64,000 nucleotides of DNA from Hondaea fermentalgiana (GCA_014084085.1 NPFB01000086.1:42952-106951), one strand, 5' to 3'; numbered from the stretch's first letter, positions 11,301 to 20,945 are shown. Program-made: numbers and translations. The notes: a model not told the origin generated them from the letters alone.

Positions 11301-11966
11301 TTGGTTTTACTACTGCTACTTTCCCTTCGCATGAGCGCTGCTGCTGCTGCTGCGCCACTTTTGTGGCCATTCTTCCGGGCGTCCTCCCTGTCGTCATCGT
11401 CATCGTTGTCATTGTCGTCATCGGCTTCTTCTTCTTCTTCCTCCTCCTCCTCCTCCTCGTCGTCAACGTCTTCATTGTTGTCCTCGTCGTCGTCGTCCTG
11501 GTCGTCATTATCTTCCTGAGCCTCTGCAACCGCTGCGGCCGCTGCGGCGGCTGCTGCAACAACATCCTTGGACCTTTTCTTCTTTTTCGTGAGCGGCCCG
11601 CCCTTGAGTTTCATGGGCGGCGTCCGGGGCCGCTTGCGCTTGCGCGGCTTGCCGTTGGACCTGCCCTGCTCGTGCGCGATCCAGTCCTCGAAGTCGAGGC
11701 CGTCCTCGTACTCCCAGGACTCCTCGCCGTCGTCGTAGCTCACCAGATACTTTTTCTTCGCGCGGGTCGGGTCGTACTTTAGCACCTCTCCGTAGTAGAA
11801 CCTCTCCTCGCCGTCCCAGTACACGCCCACGCGCTTGCCCACGGCCTCGGCGCCCACGTACATGGGCGCCCTCGCCGGGGACGCGGCGCTATCGCGCAGC
11901 TGCTCCTTCTTCTCGCCATCCTGCGCCTTGCCCTGCGCCTGCTGCTGCTGCTGCTGCTGCGGAGGC

Positions 11967-12010
<44 letters not shown>

Positions 12011-12031
12011 GGTGCCTTCGTCCTGGGCCAT
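8306..12031 (-). CDS. Double Tudor-like, ankyrin-repeat protein
   Basis: Encodes about 1241 residues from the ATG at 12031 (MAQDEGTAPPPP). Order: poly-Pro then poly-Gln (about 9-40); a Tudor/Agenet-like module near 60-115 (VGVYWDGEERFYYGEV...YLVSYDDGEESWEYE); Lys-rich and Asp/Glu-rich segments; a second module near 284-330 (VKVYWNGEKEWFKGTV...VSYDDGDTEWEKI); more acidic and Ser-rich sequence; then a long ankyrin array from about residue 600 to the end, with clear units such as GRTPLAWASVAGNDEAIRIL. Tudor-type folds often read methylated lysine or arginine in chromatin, so a nuclear scaffold or reader is a reasonable inference. The basic KRKRP and KKKKR patches could be nuclear signals. It shares a divergent promoter with the TSEN54-like gene. 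No exact orthologue recognised. Confidence 0.8.
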
Positions 12032-12659
12032 GGCGCCTCGCGCGGCCTGCGCTGCGCCGCGCGGCGCCTCGTGCGGCGGCGTTGCCGGCCGGCAGGGGCC
12101 TGGCGATGGATCTTTGAATCCAAATCTCCAAATGCCCCAATGCGCGCTCGCTCCCTCCGCTGCCGCCCGTGCGCGCCCGCGCCCGCGCCGCTGCGCTGCC
12201 CGCGCTGCGCTGCGCTGCGCTGCTCCGCGCCCGCCCTTCGGCCTCCGCGCCTCGCGGGCGTGCTCCGTCGCTTGCCGCTTTGCTTCTGCTCCCTCCCGCT
12301 TGCCTCGAGGCGGCGGCCGCTGGAAAAAAAAGCGCAAGTGCCGCGCGCAAGTCACCTATCCGCCGCGCAAGTCGCCTATACGCGGCCGCAAGTCGCCTAT
12401 CCGCGCCTCTCCCTTCCCTCCCTTCCCCTGCGCGCACACGCTGGCGGCCGGCCAGCTGTGATGCAGTATGGATGATAGGTCTGTCCCCTCGGCGTCGAGG
12501 CCGCCAGGATACTCCGCTCCCGCGCCCGCCGCCGCGGACCTGCGCCGCGAGAGAAATCGCGGCGGCGCGCTCCGGCGCTGCCGTGCGGGGATCTGCGGCT
12601 CGGGTCTCGCCGGGGACGGCCGCGGGGCGCTGCAAGGCGCCGCAAGGCGCGGGCCAGGG
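12032..12659. promoter_or_regulatory. Divergent promoter region, Tudor-ankyrin / TSEN54-like
   Basis: Extremely GC-rich spacer between two divergent genes. It carries three phased copies of an 18-bp CGCAAGTC-type motif (listed separately) and a run of GCGCTGCC-like sequence near 12190-12230. An in-frame upstream ATG at 12468 would lengthen the TSEN54-like protein by 64 residues, but the added sequence looks like leader rather than protein. Confidence 0.55.
12346..12404. promoter_or_regulatory. Three phased copies of an 18-bp CGCAAGTCRCCTATMCGC motif
   Basis: Copies start at 12346, 12366 and 12387 (spacings of 20 and 21 bases, about two helical turns). They differ at only two positions. A shorter GCGCAAGTG element lies at 12332-12340. 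The array is about 315 bases upstream of the Tudor-ankyrin start and about 255 bases upstream of the TSEN54-like start. Its regularity suggests a transcription-factor array; this is inference. Confidence 0.65.
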
Positions 12660-13820
12660 ATGCAACCGTTCGGGAGCAAGAGAGGAATTCCGGGACGTGA
12701 GAGACGGAATTCCGGGGCCACGAGTGACCACTCGCAGCGCGACAAGTTCGCAATGATGCAGGAGCAGCAGCAGCAGCAGCAGCAGCAGGAGCATGGGCGA
12801 GAGCAGCAGCAGGAGGAGGAGGCTAGGCAGGAAAAGGGGGATGGATCATCGCCGAAACAAGAGCACGGCCAAGATGCAGATAAACAAGCAGTGAAACTGG
12901 GAGGAGACCAGGACAAGACTGAGTCCACGCCTGGGGAAGCGGACGAGCTGTCCGCGCAGCAAAAGGAGGTGGCAGACGCGCCAAAGCTTGTTCAGGAAAC
13001 ACCATCGCAAGCGCAACAACGCGGAGAAAAACGCAAGCGGTCCGGTGGTCTTGCAATTCGCAATGAGCAGGAACGCCGTGAAAGGGTCCCTTTGTTGGTG
13101 TGGAATGCTGAGCGCAAGCTGGCCTGGCTGTGCGAAGAACGGGGCAAGCACGTGAGCCGCATGGGCTTTTCCAGGCGGGGCACCAAATGGCTCTGGCCTG
13201 AAGAAGCCGCTTTTCTTGTATCAGAGGGCGAGGCTGATCTTGCAACCGTGGAGGCACGAGCAGGCAGCAAGCCTTCAGAGTGTACCATTGCCCCGCTAGA
13301 CCAGGCCTATGTCCTCACCTATGAGGCGCTTCAACTCCACCAAATCAATCTCGTTGACTACTACGCTTTTGTGGCATTGAAAAAGCTTCGCTTTAACGTA
13401 TTTCGCGCCGGTGCGTGGGGAGAGAAACCCGACGAGGCATGGTTCGAGCGCACCGAGGCCGAGAGCAGCACGTCAGCCTCGCAGGAGAGCGGGACGACTG
13501 TGGAGGCGATACCGCTACCAGGGCCCCAAGAACCACCCTCGCCTTGCGTAATGATACGTTTTGATGTGTACAGCCCGCAAACGTCAAACTTCAGTGTCAA
13601 CGCTCGTGGGACGCCTAATTTTCGTGTGGCCACCTCTCGGCCCGCCGATCGTATGCCCTCGGTGTTGTCGATGCGCGACCTGGCCAAAGCATGCGATCAA
13701 GAGGGCACCAAGTTGCGTATGGCGCTCTTTGATGGCCAGGCGGTCTCCTTTGTTCAGGTTGAGGATTACGAATTGCAGGATATCGCAGCTGCCACGGCCG
13801 TTCAGCCTGACGTGGCGTGA
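12660..13820 (+). CDS. TSEN54: tRNA-splicing endonuclease subunit Sen54-like
   Basis: Encodes about 386 residues from the ATG at 12660; an in-frame ATG at 12468 and a later pair at 12753/12756 are alternatives. After a poly-Gln and Glu-rich N-terminus, the Sen54 N-terminal domain is visible as GTKWLWPEEAAFLVSEGEADL followed by YVLTYEALQLHQINLVDYYAFVALKKLRFNVFR. The C-terminal part (VMIRFDVYSPQTSNF, TPNFRVATSRPAD, then MALFDGQAVSFVQVEDYEL) matches the usual Sen54 ending. Sen54 is a structural subunit of the heterotetrameric tRNA-splicing endonuclease; with Sen2, Sen15 and Sen34 it removes introns from pre-tRNA. Family call rests on motif order, read by eye. Confidence 0.8.
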   Translation: MQPFGSKRGIPGRERRNSGATSDHSQRDKFAMMQEQQQQQQQQEHGREQQQEEEARQEKGDGSSPKQEHGQDADKQAVKLGGDQDKTESTPGEADELSAQQKEVADAPKLVQETPSQAQQRGEKRKRSGGLAIRNEQERRERVPLLVWNAERKLAWLCEERGKHVSRMGFSRRGTKWLWPEEAAFLVSEGEADLATVEARAGSKPSECTIAPLDQAYVLTYEALQLHQINLVDYYAFVALKKLRFNVFRAGAWGEKPDEAWFERTEAESSTSASQESGTTVEAIPLPGPQEPPSPCVMIRFDVYSPQTSNFSVNARGTPNFRVATSRPADRMPSVLSMRDLAKACDQEGTKLRMALFDGQAVSFVQVEDYELQDIAAATAVQPDVA

Positions 13821-14293
13821 CAGTGCAGACTGTGAGACGGACACTTTTTCCGCGATTATCTTGACGTTCCATCAGGCGCCAAATGTAGCATAGGAGTCGG
13901 GAATCAAGATGATGAGCTCACGTTGCACTTTTTCGCTGTCGGAAGCAAACGAGCTGGGGCGAGACATCAACGAAGATGTCGTGCACTTCGCTTATTTTCC
14001 ATGCCACGCACGTGCGCATTGTCAAGATGTCGTCCTTTGTAAGAAAAAAGAAAAAAAAAGGAAAAAGTGAACAAACACAAAGCACTTCATGGGGATCCAG
14101 GCTGCTTCTCAGAACATGTCCACGTATGATGATGACCTTTTCCTGTTCTCCAATACTACTGAATAAGACGAATTAAATTGCACAAAAAACCAGAGACTTA
14201 CATTGACATTTCAAGCAAAAGGACGTGGAAAGACAATCCCAAGAGGAGGCGCAGCTCAGAAAGAGTCACGGCAAACGGATGAAGGTTCAAGAC
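13821..14293. other. Convergent 3' intergenic region
   Basis: AT-richer spacer between the TSEN54-like (+) and RBM25-like (-) genes. It contains an A-rich run at about 14040-14066. No gene or structured RNA recognised; both 3' ends should map here. Confidence 0.5.
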
Positions 14294-15454
14294 TTACAGT
14301 GTTTGCACCTCACGGAGCAACGCATCAATGCACTCCTTGGCTTCGTCTTCTTCGAGGACGGCCTGAACCTCCGCGATGAGCTCGTCGCGCTCGGCACCCT
14401 TGCAAACGAGACGCACGAGGTGCTCCACAAGCGTCGGCTCGGGCACGCCAAAATAGTTCTCGATGAGTTTGCTCGCGACCGTGCGAACTTTCTCAGCCTC
14501 GAGATTGGGTTCTGCAACTTTGGGCGACACAGACTGCAGAGCCTCCGTTGCGGTGTGCGTGTCAGAGACGCCATTGCCAGAGGAAGAGCCATTTGCTGTG
14601 CCGGGCTCTACATGCGATTCGTTTGCCCTCCCCTCGGAGGAGAAACTACCTTCGGAAGAACGAAGACGCTTTTGCGCGGGCTCACCGTCATCACCATTCC
14701 CGCCACTGTGACCAAGGATGTCATCCGCAGCGCTCTCGCCTTTGACGGCCTTTTTTAGATGCATCTTGACGGGAACATTCTCGGTGGAGCTCGTCCCACC
14801 GTTTGCAACCTCGTCGCTCCCCAGCTTTTGGTCAGCATCGGCGGCTCTCGCGGCCTCCTCGCGAGCACGGGCCTCTCGGCGCGCTTCGTTAGCCTCGTGA
14901 CGCTCCTTACGCAGGTTGGCTACCTTTTGACGAAGTTCACGTTTCCGCGCACGATCCTGGGCAACTTCTCTTCTTGCTTGCGCGTACCTGAAATCGGAGA
15001 TGTCTTTATAGACCTCGTCGGACATGCTTTCTGACTTGGGATCAAGTCTCAGCGCGGCTTCAATCTCGGTCTGCGAGATTTCATTGCGAGAGCTGTGCGA
15101 GGCGGGTGCATCTTTGGCCGTCTCATCGACGGCGAGCTCCTTTACGAGCGCTTTGGCAGCACGGTCCACGACATCTGCTTCAAGCTCCTCGGCTACGCGC
15201 TCGCATTCCGTTGCAGCGTTGGCCTCAGGTATAACTTCGATGCTGCCAAGTTGTGAAGCAGCCGCCATGCTTTTGGTCAGCAGCGCTGCGTCCTTGGCGC
15301 TTGCCAGCTCCGCAAACCCGCTCGTGGTGGCGCCATCGTCGGCTGCGCGCACACGATGCCATTTTGCGCCTTCGCCCACGGCTTCTATCAGAGCGCTGTC
15401 TACGCGAGCGTCTGGCACGCGGGCGTCCAGCCCGTTCACAAAGACCAGGACCAT
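14294..15454 (-). CDS. RBM25-like splicing factor (RRM-like plus PWI domain)
   Basis: Encodes about 386 residues from the first true ATG at 15454 (MVLVFVNGL). Residues 1-80 resemble a divergent RRM in the style of RBM25 (LVFVNGLDARV...WHRVRAADDGATTSGFAEL). The middle is a charged, Arg/Glu/Ala-rich helix (about 165-235, RKERHEANEARREARAREEA). The C-terminus (about 325-386) is a PWI-type fold: KLIENYFGVPEPTLVEHLV followed by VQAVLEEDEAKECIDALLREV. RBM25 and yeast Snu71 associate with U1 snRNP and influence 5' splice-site use. The protein is much shorter than animal RBM25 and lacks a long RS/RE region. The RRM is weak, so assignment rests chiefly on the PWI part and the architecture. Confidence 0.7.
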   Translation of the reverse strand: MVLVFVNGLDARVPDARVDSALIEAVGEGAKWHRVRAADDGATTSGFAELASAKDAALLTKSMAAASQLGSIEVIPEANAATECERVAEELEADVVDRAAKALVKELAVDETAKDAPASHSSRNEISQTEIEAALRLDPKSESMSDEVYKDISDFRYAQARREVAQDRARKRELRQKVANLRKERHEANEARREARAREEAARAADADQKLGSDEVANGGTSSTENVPVKMHLKKAVKGESAADDILGHSGGNGDDGEPAQKRLRSSEGSFSSEGRANESHVEPGTANGSSSGNGVSDTHTATEALQSVSPKVAEPNLEAEKVRTVASKLIENYFGVPEPTLVEHLVRLVCKGAERDELIAEVQAVLEEDEAKECIDALLREVQTL

Positions 15455-15621
15455 CGCGCGCGCCCCTGCGCCGCGAAACCCTCCTCTCCGTCTCGCAACT
15501 CTTGTGCGTGTCAAAGAGTTTGCTTTCTTTCTTTCAAGCAAGTGAACGAGCGACTCAGCGAGAGGCCAACAAAGAATAAGCTACTACCACTTAGTTTTTT
15601 TACATTGGTTTGGTGCAGCCA

Positions 15622-16638
15622 TCAATCTTGCATCTTTGCTGCAAGCTGCTGGAAAGACGGTGGGTCCCCATGGAGGCCTGGAACGCCCAACTCCAGAAGA
15701 CGCTTGAAAAGGATAAAGTCCACATAGGACTTGGGCTCGCGACCCGCTCGAATAGGGTTCCAATGACGTTTGCGAAAGTTGGTAAACCAGTTCCGGATCT
15801 GCGTGCTTGTCATCCCCGTCATACCACGCAACATCTTCTTCTCTTCGGTTGTCGGATAAGGATTCTTAATGTGCTCAAAAAACCACGTCTTCAAGATCTC
15901 CGTGGTTTCGACCTGCTTTGCATCTCCTGTGGCACCGCTTCCACCACAAAGCGAAGAAGAAGCGCCTGATTTGTCGTCGGCATCGCTCATGTCAAGTACA
16001 CTTTCTGGGTACGTGCTGTCTGTTTTATACGTGTGCAAAAAGTGGCTTTGACCGAGAAAGTTATCGTTTCCAAGTAGATGACCGCCGCTGCATCCACTGT
16101 AGTAGCTGCTGTCGCCAACACTAAGCATGTCGTCATCGTGAATATACTCGCTGTCCTCGTCGGCGTCGCGTTCGCGCCTTTTTCGAACGTTTCCCGAATC
16201 TGGAATTGTAATCGTCCCTGGAAAGGTTTCACCACCACTCGCAGACCGTAGCGACCTGGACAATCTGTGAGCACGCTGAGTTCGCCCTCGTTCATGTTCA
16301 AGGGGAGCAAAATGGTCAGCGGACTTGCTGGCAACGAGGCGCTTTTTGCGCGGCGACCAGCGCTGCGCAGTTAGACCAAGGTCATCATAGCTCGTGGCTT
16401 GCTTGGGATTCCGCAAAAGGTTGTCAAGGCTTTGCTCTGCGTCGCCAAGTGCAGACGCCTCAAGCCCGATGATTTGCTGAAGGAGCCAGTCTCCACTATT
16501 ACATTGCGTCGCATCGTGCTGATAGTGATAAGGGTTGGCGCCGTACGAGCCATCCAAATTACCTTTATCCATGCGACGTGCAGCGCCAGTTTTACGGCGT
16601 GAACCCGAGACCTCTGCAGGCGCAATGGGTAAAGTCAT
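15622..16638 (-). CDS. TALE-class homeodomain transcription factor
   Basis: Encodes 338 residues from the ATG at 16638. Near residues 240-300 a three-amino-acid-loop-extension homeodomain is clear: WFFEHIKNPYPTTEEKKML, then TGMTSTQIRNWFTNFRKRHW, which contains the KN-type recognition helix. The N-terminal region contains basic patches (PRKKRLVASKS, RKRRERDAD) and acidic or Ser-rich stretches, without a recognisable MEINOX or other partner domain. TALE factors bind DNA, often as heterodimers, and control life-cycle or developmental switches in many eukaryotes; here the target genes are unknown. It lies head-to-tail after the RBM25-like gene, about 170 bases away. DNA-binding call is strong. 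Confidence 0.9.
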   Translation of the reverse strand: MTLPIAPAEVSGSRRKTGAARRMDKGNLDGSYGANPYHYQHDATQCNSGDWLLQQIIGLEASALGDAEQSLDNLLRNPKQATSYDDLGLTAQRWSPRKKRLVASKSADHFAPLEHERGRTQRAHRLSRSLRSASGGETFPGTITIPDSGNVRKRRERDADEDSEYIHDDDMLSVGDSSYYSGCSGGHLLGNDNFLGQSHFLHTYKTDSTYPESVLDMSDADDKSGASSSLCGGSGATGDAKQVETTEILKTWFFEHIKNPYPTTEEKKMLRGMTGMTSTQIRNWFTNFRKRHWNPIRAGREPKSYVDFILFKRLLELGVPGLHGDPPSFQQLAAKMQD

Positions 16639-16891
16639 GGCGGGAAAAAATATGCGGACCCCGTGCTAGTCACTAGCAGCGCGAATGAATGAGTCCCCGA
16701 GGCTTGCACGCCCGCACGCTGCCTCGCTGGCTGGCTAGCTAGCTCGCTCCTGATGACTAGCTCTCAAGGTCGCGTCCAAGACCGACACGTTGTCAATCTG
16801 TCAAGCCTTTGGATGATTGACCTCCAAAGCCTTCGCATGCGCAAATGGGCATTCCGCATGTTGAAGGACCCTTCGTTGCAGCCCTCTCTGC

Positions 16892-16894
<3 letters not shown>

Positions 16895-16922
<28 letters not shown>
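16895..16922. repeat. (CCTG)n tetranucleotide microsatellite
   Basis: Six to seven uninterrupted CCTG units in the TALE/TBC intergenic region. Confidence 0.9.
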
Positions 16923-16924
<2 letters not shown>

Positions 16925-17423
16925 ACTGACTCAGCTTCTGGGCTGCCGAAATTTACCGAGAGAGCGACTGTTGCGCGCTCTGCTCTCCCGGACCTGGATG
17001 TGGGGGTTCTGTGGGCATCTCTAGCATCTGATTCGTTGCAACCGCTCGGACGGACATGGGCATCTGACGCGGTCGGTTAAGGATGGACGTCCCTCGTGCG
17101 CATGTTTGCCGTAGTGCTTCTGCAACCGATAGTAGGAAATGAGCAACAGGCAAGTAGGCATCTACGCATACACGCACGCAGGCACGCACGCAAGCACCCA
17201 AGGAGGCGGGTGAGCGGGTCCTGAGAGTTGAAATAGGTGGCATGGTATTCTCGGGGAGTCCATCAAATTTGGACCTCCTTCTGGTATTCAAACCCTCCCC
17301 TCGATCATCCCAAAAGAGGCAACAGATTTTCCCCAGAAGCACCGCATTTGTTATGGTCGACAGCCTTCATTTGCCTGCATCGGCCCAGGGACGCGATCCC
17401 ACCTCGACTCCTCTCAGAGACGC

Positions 17424-17442
17424 CGAGTCGAAAAGCGACTCG
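17424..17442. other. Perfect short stem-loop
   Basis: A 7-bp perfect inverted repeat (CGAGTCG / CGACTCG) encloses the 5-base loop AAAAG. It stands alone in intergenic DNA. Function unknown; it could be chance. Confidence 0.4.
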
Positions 17443-18444
17443 CGGAAACGGCCTGTCAGAACCTGACCCTTTTTCACTTGTTTTCTTTTTTCCTTTTAAC
17501 CGCCAAAGAGCTGCGGGAAAACTCTCGATATTATTAGCTGACGATGTCGTTAATTCAAAATGATGGACGCGGTGCGTTGCGGCAGGTCAAGTCGAAAAAT
17601 CATCGTTTCATGATTTGATGGATTACGCGGCATACCGTAAAAGCAAGGTGCTTCTTGACTTGGCACTTTTCCGAGAGCAATTGTCCGAGACTTCCTTGCT
17701 TGTGACGTGATATTTTCCCGGCAGCTAAGGAAGATCAATGCCTTTTTACAGCCGCTTCCCCTTTTTGCTTGCTTGATCAGTGTTGCCGCCAAAGAGGAGT
17801 ATAAGAACGTAGTTGGTCAAGGCCAAAGGTAATAATGGACTTTTCTAATTGGTGAACAGAGAGCAAGATCTTGCCTTTTGCAGTTCGTCATGCTTTCGTG
17901 TTCAGCCACGCAATTGTCAGCTGTGCAACATAAACACCGAAATAGCCAAGATTGACGTGAGCAATGTTCACACGACTCTGCAGCAGTCCTCTTCTCTCCC
18001 TTCTCCCGCCCAGCATATCGTGCATTCCGTTGGCATCATTATCCTTTTCATCGAGCACAGCATGTAAGACAAACGATGCTTTGTGCTTGTGCTTGTGCTC
18101 GTCTTGTGTGTTGTGTTGTCTCGCACGTTCTTGTCTCGCAAGTTCTTGTCTCACTCCTCATCTTGCAAGTTCTTCGGCCTTGCCTCTCTTCTGGGTTGCG
18201 CCATGCTCTGCTCCTCCTCGCGGCAGTCGCGGGCCCATTCTCCGCAGGCGGCTTCTTCAAGATCCCCTCCGGAATGGCGTGCCCCCCGCCGCCCGGCTTG
18301 GTCCCACGTACGTACACGTAGAAGCCGCCGCAGGACCTGGAGCTCTTTCTGGGCTGCAGCAGCAGCAGAGCCCGGACCGAGAGCCCGGCACGACGAGCCC
18401 GAGCGAGGCCCGAGCCCGCGCGCGGCAGGAGCGCGGGGCGCGCG

Positions 18445-20211
18445 ATGGCGTCGGCGGGCGAGGACGCGCTGGCCCGCGCGACCGAGACGTGGCGCAAGGA
18501 TCTCCTGGCGCGCTGGGTGCGGCCCTCGAAGCAGTCGGCCTCGTTCAGGCACAAGCTGCACGAGGCCTGCCTGCGCGGCATCCCGCCGGCCGTGCGCTCG
18601 CAGGCGTGGCGCGCCATGCTCGGCAACGAGCTGCGCATCAACCGGGAGCTCTTTGACGTCCTCCGCGCGCAGGCAGACGAAGTTCGCTACATCACGGAGC
18701 GAGAGGACGGCGGATACGATACCCTCACCGACGGTGGCGAAGACGACGAGGACGGAGACGAAGGCGGGGCCGAGGACGAGGATAACGACGACGACGACGA
18801 CGACGTGAGCAAACGCCAGGACGACAACGGCGCTGGGGATGGGGAAAACGGAGGAATCGCAGATGCTGGCATTGAAGCTGGCCCGGGAAGCCGACGGCAA
18901 GGACCTGCGGGGCCCCAAGACGATACTGCGAACGGGGCCACGCAGAGCAAGATCTCGGATGAGGGAAAGATGCTGTCACATGGATTGAGCTCTGGCAAGG
19001 TCGTCACAAAAGCAAGAAGCTCTACGACGCGGAGCTGCGCTTCAACAGCGACTGACCTCGGAGAAGACGATGAAGAATCTGAGGCTGAACGCGAACATGA
19101 GCTTGTCGACGAGGGAAAAGGACAAGCGGTCCCGTTCAAACAGGTAAATGGGAAAGGCTCTACCTTTTCTTTACAAAAATCCATGGAAGGTAATACGAGC
19201 AAGGGTGCGTGTACGCTTGGAAACCACGAAAGGAAGGCACCGAAGGACGAGAGGGAAGATGAGGTCGGCGAGGGCTCAACACTTGCGACTGTCTCCGATC
19301 CAGACATCTCACCGGGAGAAACCGACGTCTCAACACTAGAGGAGGAGGCTGGTGGCTCAGTTGCGGGAAGCGAGAGCTCCGCGCTTGGACCGTCCGCGCT
19401 GCAGGGAGAAGAAAAACGAAGAGCGAGCGTAGATCTCGATGTCGTGCCGCCCGCGCCAGCGCGGATTCGCATGGTCACACGCAAAACGACCTTATCGACA
19501 CAAATTGAGCAGGATCTGAGCCGAACGTTCCCGACCTTGGCCTTCTTTAAAGAGGAGAACGGGCCCTTTCGGCAAGGCCTGCAGGATATTCTGGAAGCCT
19601 TTTCACAGTTTCGACCCGGCATTGGGTACGTGCAGGGCATGAGCCATGTGGCCGCGATGCTGCTCTTGTACATGGACCAAGACACGGCGTTTGCGTGTTT
19701 TTGTAATCTTTTGCAGGACCACCAATTTTATCAAATTCTTCGCAGCACGGACGCTGGTCTGATTCCGCGATACATGGCCTTTTTCGAGGAGCTTTTGGCG
19801 GAGCACATTCCGCAGCTGCACGAGCATTTTATCAATTTGGGACTGCGTCCAGACATGTATATAGTGAACTGGCTGCTTACGTTATTCACGCAAAGCCTGG
19901 AGCTGGATGCGGCTGCTCGGATCTGGGACTGTTATTTGTTTTGCGATTCGCGAGAGCGCAAGGAACGTTTTTTGTGGCGTGCCTGTCTCGCGCTGCTCAA
20001 GACGCTTGATGTGCAGCTTCGGCTTTTGGATTTCGACGCCGCTGTCAGTGTGCTGCGTCACGCCCCCCCTGTGTTTTCTATTGACAAGTTCTTTTTCTAT
20101 CTGGATTTGACGACCTTTACGTCTCGTCAGTATCAACATTTACGTAAGCGCGTAGGTCTGGGTAAAGAGCAGCTGACGGCGTCGAGCACGCAGCTGACGG
20201 CGGCCTCATGA
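18445..20211 (+). CDS. TBC-domain Rab GTPase-activating protein
   Basis: Encodes 588 residues. A TBC-domain start is visible near residues 45-60 (GIPPAVRSQAWRAMLGNEL). The rest of the domain lies at about 350-545, with both catalytic fingers present: the arginine of IEQDLSRTFP near 352 and the glutamine of GYVQGM near 395. It also carries the typical PDMYIVNWLLTLF and AARIWDCYL segments. Known function of the family: accelerating GTP hydrolysis on Rab proteins in vesicle traffic. About 290 residues of acidic, Ser-rich, low-complexity sequence separate the two parts of the domain. That is far more than usual, and it appears to be an insertion in the fold. The ATG at 18445 has the context GCGATGG. 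The Rab partner cannot be predicted. Confidence 0.88.
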   Translation: MASAGEDALARATETWRKDLLARWVRPSKQSASFRHKLHEACLRGIPPAVRSQAWRAMLGNELRINRELFDVLRAQADEVRYITEREDGGYDTLTDGGEDDEDGDEGGAEDEDNDDDDDDVSKRQDDNGAGDGENGGIADAGIEAGPGSRRQGPAGPQDDTANGATQSKISDEGKMLSHGLSSGKVVTKARSSTTRSCASTATDLGEDDEESEAEREHELVDEGKGQAVPFKQVNGKGSTFSLQKSMEGNTSKGACTLGNHERKAPKDEREDEVGEGSTLATVSDPDISPGETDVSTLEEEAGGSVAGSESSALGPSALQGEEKRRASVDLDVVPPAPARIRMVTRKTTLSTQIEQDLSRTFPTLAFFKEENGPFRQGLQDILEAFSQFRPGIGYVQGMSHVAAMLLLYMDQDTAFACFCNLLQDHQFYQILRSTDAGLIPRYMAFFEELLAEHIPQLHEHFINLGLRPDMYIVNWLLTLFTQSLELDAAARIWDCYLFCDSRERKERFLWRACLALLKTLDVQLRLLDFDAAVSVLRHAPPVFSIDKFFFYLDLTTFTSRQYQHLRKRVGLGKEQLTASSTQLTAAS

Positions 20212-20684
20212 ATTATTTTCGCTCGTTTTATCTTCTGCTTTTCTTCTCATTGAATTTGCGGGATTGGCACCCAAAACCTTGGTGAAGGGGTGGGGCTTGG
20301 GGGGGNNNNNNNNNNNNNNNNNNNNNNNNNNNNNNNNNNNNNNNNNNNNNNNNNNNNNNNNNNNNNNNNNNNNNNNNNNNNNNNNNNNNNNNNNNNNNNN
20401 NNNNNGGGGGGGGATGGGGGGGGGGTTGGACTTGAATCTCAAGTTTGAACAGAAACAAAAAAACGAACAAACAAAATATATACCAAAAAATTGGAACACA
20501 AAGGCTTGGCTTGGATCAGATATCCAAAAAAATGTATTGCTTGGTTGTGCCATGATGAGAAAGAGGTTCTTTCTTTCTTCCTTTCACCTCTGTTCTTTTT
20601 CTTTCCCTTGTTTGTATGCATGCAAGCGCACATGCTCACGCATATCCGCACGCAGTGGACAAAGGTTTTTTGAAGTCCGGCGAA
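20212..20684. other. Intergenic region containing an assembly gap
   Basis: Holds the 3' flank of the TBC gene, the gap at 20306-20405, and AT-richer sequence after it. The gap is flanked on both sides by long G runs. No gene supported. Confidence 0.6.
20306..20405. other. Assembly gap (100 N)
   Basis: Exactly 100 N, the usual placeholder for a gap of unknown length. It is bordered by G homopolymer runs on the plus strand, which probably stalled sequencing. Confidence 0.99.
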
Positions 20685-20900
20685 TTAGCCGCTGCTCTCT
20701 CTGTCGCCACTTCCATTACTCTCCCAGCTAAGTCCCGAAAATTTCAACGTCATGAGCGGGCTACGTGGCGTGAACGGCCGGACAAGCACTCTGAAAATCC
20801 TCGAAATGTTCGTTGTCGGCTGATTCATGCCACTTGCCGACGCCGGAAATTCATCTGCGTCTTCAGAAGGCGGTGCTGCGTCCTGCTGCTGCTGTCGGGG

Positions 20901-20945
<45 letters not shown>

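Larger units (their letters stand above)
16639..18444. other. Long divergent intergenic region, TALE / TBC
   Basis: About 1.8 kb without a supportable gene. It contains GGCT/AGCT runs near 16728-16748, a perfect (CCTG)n tract at about 16895-16922, ACGC units near 17165-17195, and a perfect stem-loop at 17424-17442. Reading frames of up to about 230 residues near 18000-18650 overlap the TBC start and have no recognised motif. A candidate for long 5' regulatory or leader sequence of both genes. Confidence 0.5.

Noticed and set aside
11889..12794. Minus-strand frame of 301 codons across the divergent promoter
   Set aside because: Overlaps the start of the Tudor-ankyrin gene in another phase and runs through GGC and CAG repeats; no domain.
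16639..18444. Search for tRNA, 5S or snRNA genes in this and other intergenic stretches
   Set aside because: No T-arm GGTTCGAAYCC pattern with a matching acceptor stem, and no U1, U2, U4, U5 or U6 consensus, was recognised by eye. A covariance-model scan would be decisive.
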